A stretch of 9,207 nt of DNA from Planctomycetota bacterium. GTDB taxonomy: Bacteria > Planctomycetota > UBA1135. The DNA lies in assembly GCA_027623585.1 (NCBI GenBank), contig JAQBVK010000080.1, forward strand, positions 1-9,207, read 5' to 3'. Positions 6,707 to 9,207 of this stretch are shown here, piece after piece. The notes beneath the pieces are model-generated. The model was not told the DNA's origin, did no database searches, and was given only the letters and a program-made list of their open reading frames with translations. The position numbers and the translations under genes were made by a program. Numbering within the stretch: the first letter of the stretch is position 1; each line of letters opens with the position of its first letter.

Positions 6707-8281
6707 TTGGCCGCGCTGCTCTCAGCTGCGCTCGCCGGCTTCGCGGTTTTGACCGTCGAAATCCTCGGGGTCCATTTGCTCGCGCCCTGGTTCGGGACCT
6801 CCGCGCTGGTGTGGAGTCAGCAGATCGGCGTGGTGCTGGCCGCCATGGCGCTCGGGGGATGGGCCGGTGGACGATGGGCGCGGCGCTCCGCCGATCCCGG
6901 CCGCCGAGCCGCCTGCTTGCTCGGCGCGGGAGGCGCACTGGTCAGTCTGGCTGCACTCTTGCTCGCGCCCTTTGCGCGTTGGATGCTGCCCGAAGCATTG
7001 AGTCTGGACGACGCTGCCGCTTCCTTCGTGCAGGGATCCCTCAGCGCCGCGCTGCTGTTCTTCGCGCCGCCGGTCTTCCTGCTCGCAGCAGTCAGTCCCT
7101 TGTTGGTGGAAGTGCGCGCGCGCGCGCGCGGCGCAGGTCAAGCGGCCGGTGAGATCGGCGCTGCGGGCACCTTCGGTTCCCTGCTCGGGGTGTTCGGCTC
7201 CGCCTTCGTTGCGCTGCCGCTGCTCGGTGTGCGCGCGACCTTGCTCGCGACGGCGGTCGCCTTGCTGCTCGCGGCCGCGCTGCTGCTGCGCGGTCGGGCG
7301 GCGGGAGCCGGCGCCGTGCTTGCCTTGATCTCGAGCGCGGCGGCGTTCAGCGGAGATCCTGCGCGCGCGGCAAACCTTCCGCCCGGCGCGGAGATCCTCG
7401 CCACGCAGGAATCGCCTTACCAACGCTTGCGCGTCGTCGAGTTCCCGGCCACCGGAGAGCGCTGGTTGCAGATGAACGAAGGGCTCGATTCCTTCCAATC
7501 TTGGTGGGGGGGGGAGACGGTTTGGAGTGGTCTGTATTACGACCTCTTTGCACTGGCTCCGCTCTACGCGGGCCTTCCCGGACCTCAGTCCGGACCGCCG
7601 CGTCCGCAACGCTTCTGGGTGCTCGGCTTCGGCGCCGGCAGCGCCCTGCCGCCCGTGGCCGAAGCTCTGCGTGGACGGCCATTCGAAGCCGTTGGCGTGG
7701 AGTTGGATCCAGCGGTGGCCGCGCTCGGCGAACGCTGGTTGCCGTTGCCGGCAAGCCTGCGCGCTTCGCTGCGCGTGATCGCAGGCGCCGACGCGCGCAG
7801 TCTGTTGCGCGCCGCACCTGAGGGTCTCGATTTCATTCTGCTCGACGCCTACGCGCGCCAATTCGAGATCCCGCAGCATCTCGCCACCGCGGAATTCTTC
7901 GTCGAAGCGGCTGCGAAGCTACGGCCGGGTGGAGTGCTCGCCGCCAACGTCGGCACGCGCGCGCGGCCGGAAGACGCCGACGGCTTGCTTGCGCGCCTGG
8001 TTGCGAGCGCGCGCGCCGGGTTCGGCGATCATTTGCGGCTACACCGTGTGCCGCGCAGCCGCAATTGGATTTTGTTCGCGCGCCGCGACGAAGTTTTGGC
8101 CGATCCCGCCGCAGTCGCGGCCGCATTACCCGCGGGCTGGCCGCAAGAGCTGGGCGCCGCGCTGCTGCCCGGCCAAACGGTGAACGAATCCGAAATTCCT
8201 TCGGCGCGCGCATTCACCGATGACCGCAATGCGCTGACGCTGCTGCAGGCGCGCTCGTGGATGGCGAAGGAGGGCGAATGA
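6707..8281 (+). CDS. Fused seven-helix membrane protein with spermidine-synthase-like domain, 524 aa
   Basis: The N-terminal half (about 1-215) has seven hydrophobic segments. It carries signatures of the fused MFS/spermidine-synthase family: TVEILGVHLLAPWFGTS..W (16-36), MALGGWAGGRWA (47-58), SPLLVEVRARARGAG (130-144) and GSLLGVFGSAFVALPLLGVR (157-176). The C-terminal half (about 230-515) is a Rossmann methyltransferase-type fold: ESPYQRLRV (235-243), VLGFGAG (305-311) and GVELDP (330-335) for binding a decarboxylated S-adenosylmethionine-like cofactor. DAYARQFEIPQHLATAEFF (380-398) and FTDDRNAL (503-510) follow. The polyamine-site signature of soluble spermidine synthases is not evident, so making spermidine is unproven. 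The start is TTG at 6707, because TAA lies two codons upstream in the same frame. A G9 run at 7506-7514 lies inside the frame, which reads correctly on both sides. The stop overlaps the next ATG (ATGA). Confidence 0.9.
   Translation: MAALLSAALAGFAVLTVEILGVHLLAPWFGTSALVWSQQIGVVLAAMALGGWAGGRWARRSADPGRRAACLLGAGGALVSLAALLLAPFARWMLPEALSLDDAAASFVQGSLSAALLFFAPPVFLLAAVSPLLVEVRARARGAGQAAGEIGAAGTFGSLLGVFGSAFVALPLLGVRATLLATAVALLLAAALLLRGRAAGAGAVLALISSAAAFSGDPARAANLPPGAEILATQESPYQRLRVVEFPATGERWLQMNEGLDSFQSWWGGETVWSGLYYDLFALAPLYAGLPGPQSGPPRPQRFWVLGFGAGSALPPVAEALRGRPFEAVGVELDPAVAALGERWLPLPASLRASLRVIAGADARSLLRAAPEGLDFILLDAYARQFEIPQHLATAEFFVEAAAKLRPGGVLAANVGTRARPEDADGLLARLVASARAGFGDHLRLHRVPRSRNWILFARRDEVLADPAAVAAALPAGWPQELGAALLPGQTVNESEIPSARAFTDDRNALTLLQARSWMAKEGE
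7114..7130. repeat. Alternating GC dinucleotide tract, 17 bp
   Basis: A perfect GCGC... run within the membrane-protein gene. It encodes the Arg/Ala-rich loop VRARARG after the fourth hydrophobic segment. It is prone to slippage and could adopt Z-DNA; the positively charged loop gives a sufficient coding reason for it. Confidence 0.9.
7506..7514 (+). repeat. Homopolymer of nine G
   Basis: Nine consecutive G bases within codons 267-270 (W, G, G, E) of the spermidine-synthase-like gene. The frame is intact in this assembly, because membrane motifs upstream and Rossmann motifs downstream share it. A one-base change would truncate the catalytic domain. Confidence 0.95.
8267..8273 (+). promoter_or_regulatory. 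Strong Shine-Dalgarno (AAGGAGG)
   Basis: AAGGAGG lies inside the last codons of the preceding gene, four bases before the ATG at 8278. It fixes that ATG as the start over the in-frame GTG at 8257. Confidence 0.8.
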
Positions 8282-8766
8282 GTCTCGCCTTGGCGCTGAT
8301 GGCGATGGCGTCGCAGTGGCCGCAAGACGCGCGCGATGTCTCCGCTTGGCACTGGACGCGCGTGGCCGACGATCCGGTCTCTGCGCCCAGGGCGGAGGAG
8401 TGGCGCGAGCGACTCTTCGTCTATCAAGCCGCCGGTGCGGAAGCCGAGGCTTGGGCGGCCGCGGCTGCGCTCGAGCGCCTCGCGCCGGCGGATGCCGACG
8501 GGGAGCGCTACGCCGTGCAGCTCTCAGTTTGGGATCCGGCGCGCTGGGAGCCCGGGCTCGACCTCGCCGATGATTGGCTCGCGCGCCATGCGGAGCGCAG
8601 CGAGGCTGAGCGGGACGGAGTCGCACGCGCGCGCGCGGTCCTCGTGAACCGGGTGGAGGCACGCCGAGCGGTCCGAGCTCGTCAGTCTGCGCGCGCCTGG
8701 GTGCCGTACGCGGCGCTGGTCCTCGGCGCCGCCCTCGCGACGTTCGCGCTGCGACGTCCGCGTTGA
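8278..8766 (+). CDS. Small protein with C-terminal membrane anchor, function unknown, 162 aa
   Basis: I do not recognise this gene. The N-terminus (MSLALALMAMASQWPQ) is mildly hydrophobic and may be a short signal sequence. The middle (about 35-135) is Ala/Glu/Arg-rich and predicted helical, with heptad-like stretches resembling helical repeats. A single hydrophobic segment, VPYAALVLGAALATFAL (142-158), ends in RRPR, which suggests a C-terminal membrane anchor with the tail in the cytoplasm. Its ATG overlaps the previous stop by four bases (ATGA) and follows an excellent Shine-Dalgarno, so expression at this start is well supported. Nineteen bases separate it from the next gene. Its position suggests it works with the membrane protein upstream or the following unknown protein, but no function can be assigned. 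Confidence 0.78.
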   Translation: MSLALALMAMASQWPQDARDVSAWHWTRVADDPVSAPRAEEWRERLFVYQAAGAEAEAWAAAAALERLAPADADGERYAVQLSVWDPARWEPGLDLADDWLARHAERSEAERDGVARARAVLVNRVEARRAVRARQSARAWVPYAALVLGAALATFALRRPR

Positions 8767-8773
8767 GATCATC

Positions 8774-8777
8774 GGAG
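8774..8777 (+). promoter_or_regulatory. Shine-Dalgarno (GGAG) for the last gene
   Basis: GGAG sits eight bases before the ATG at 8786, a normal spacing. It is the main support for translation of the gene that leaves the window. Confidence 0.6.
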
Positions 8778-8785
8778 CCTCCGCG

Positions 8786-9207
8786 ATGGCACTGTTCCGA
8801 TCCCGACGTCCTGACGGCCGCCTCTTCCTGACGCGCGCCGATGGACGCTCGCTGCGTCGCGAAGTCCCGGCGGGACAGTTGGAACGATTCACAGAGCGCG
8901 TTCTCGAGCGAGGGGGAGCCGAGTTGCTCGGCATTTGGCGACGGGCAGGACAGGCCAGCAGTGAAGCCGTGATCGCTTGTTGGCCGGAATCGATCCCGCT
9001 GCCCGAGCGCGCCATGCTCGGCGAGGGCGATTCCAAGAGCGGGCCGTGGCTGGAGGCCTCCTTCCCGCGCGGCGCTGCGCTGCAGGAGATCGCGGAAGAT
9101 CTCGCGCGCTGTTTGTCGGGCGCGAGCGTGCCGGAGCGCGTTGTGCCGGAAGCGGTCGTGGAGAGGCCTGCGGCGCCGCCTGCAGCCGCTGTCGTTCGGC
9201 CGGTGAC
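8786..9207 (+). CDS. Unrecognised protein, 5' part only (first 140 codons)
   Basis: A frame opens at ATG 8786 behind a good GGAG and stays open to the window edge, so the C-terminus is missing. The protein begins MALFRSRRPDGRLFLTRADG with no signal peptide or membrane segment in the visible part. Residues about 25-115 alternate charged helices and short hydrophobic strands (ELLGIW, AVIACWP, WLEASF), which fits a small folded cytosolic domain. From about residue 112 it becomes Ala/Pro/Val/Glu-rich (VPEAVVERPAAPPAAAVV), like a flexible linker leading to a second domain outside the window. I cannot match it to a family. The 19-base gap to the upstream gene suggests the same operon. Confidence 0.65.
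   Translation, partial: MALFRSRRPDGRLFLTRADGRSLRREVPAGQLERFTERVLERGGAELLGIWRRAGQASSEAVIACWPESIPLPERAMLGEGDSKSGPWLEASFPRGAALQEIAEDLARCLSGASVPERVVPEAVVERPAAPPAAAVVRPV

Noticed and set aside
7112..7130. GC dinucleotide tract as a functional Z-DNA regulator
   Set aside because: It encodes a positively charged loop expected at that place in the membrane topology, which explains the bases without a further role.
6722..7879. Long minus-strand open frame (about 385 codons) opposite the membrane/spermidine-synthase gene
   Set aside because: The composition is Gln/Arg/Glu-rich with no motif, and the opposite strand carries clear family signatures throughout.
4961..8766. Possible paralogy of the two small proteins (both contain a WRxxLF pattern)
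   Set aside because: The match is a single short motif with no extended similarity by eye.

Overview
The window is GC-rich, gene-dense bacterial chromosome. It holds eight complete protein-coding genes and one gene that runs off the right edge. No RNA gene, insertion sequence, CRISPR array or convincing terminator was found. The gene set suggests an uncultured Planctomycetota-like bacterium: a multi-PDZ RseP next to dxr, a secreted alpha/beta-hydrolase-like protein with a C-terminal beta domain of the kind I associate with planctomycetes, and a fused membrane/spermidine-synthase protein. This assignment is inference and no marker gene settles it.

Left half, minus strand (86-3869): a compact three-gene operon read right to left, dxr, rseP, then a UbiA-family prenyltransferase. 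dxr encodes the committing enzyme of the non-mevalonate (MEP) isoprenoid pathway. rseP encodes a site-2 intramembrane protease with an expanded PDZ array. The UbiA-family enzyme should use isoprenyl diphosphates. Stop and start codons overlap at both junctions (TGATG and ATGA) and neither downstream gene has a visible Shine-Dalgarno, so translational coupling is likely.

Centre (3870-3908): a 39-bp divergent gap separates dxr from purM. Each side has a -10-like hexamer 6-8 bases before its start codon, which suggests leaderless transcripts from overlapping divergent promoters.

Right half, plus strand (3909-9207): purM (purine synthesis) heads a run of tightly packed genes. They are a small exported or anchored protein of unknown function; a secreted, apparently catalytically degenerate alpha/beta-hydrolase-like protein; a seven-helix membrane protein fused to a spermidine-synthase-like domain; a small protein with a C-terminal membrane anchor; and the 5' part of an unrecognised gene ending in an Ala/Pro/Val-rich stretch. 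Gaps are between -4 and +19 bases, so this looks like one transcription unit. The four genes after purM mostly encode envelope-associated or exported products with no obvious link to purines.

The first 85 bases hold no gene I can support. Nothing proves a new multi-gene system. The best candidates for a second look are the divergent leaderless promoter pair, the expanded RseP, the serine-less hydrolase fold, and the conserved-looking but unassigned envelope genes behind purM.
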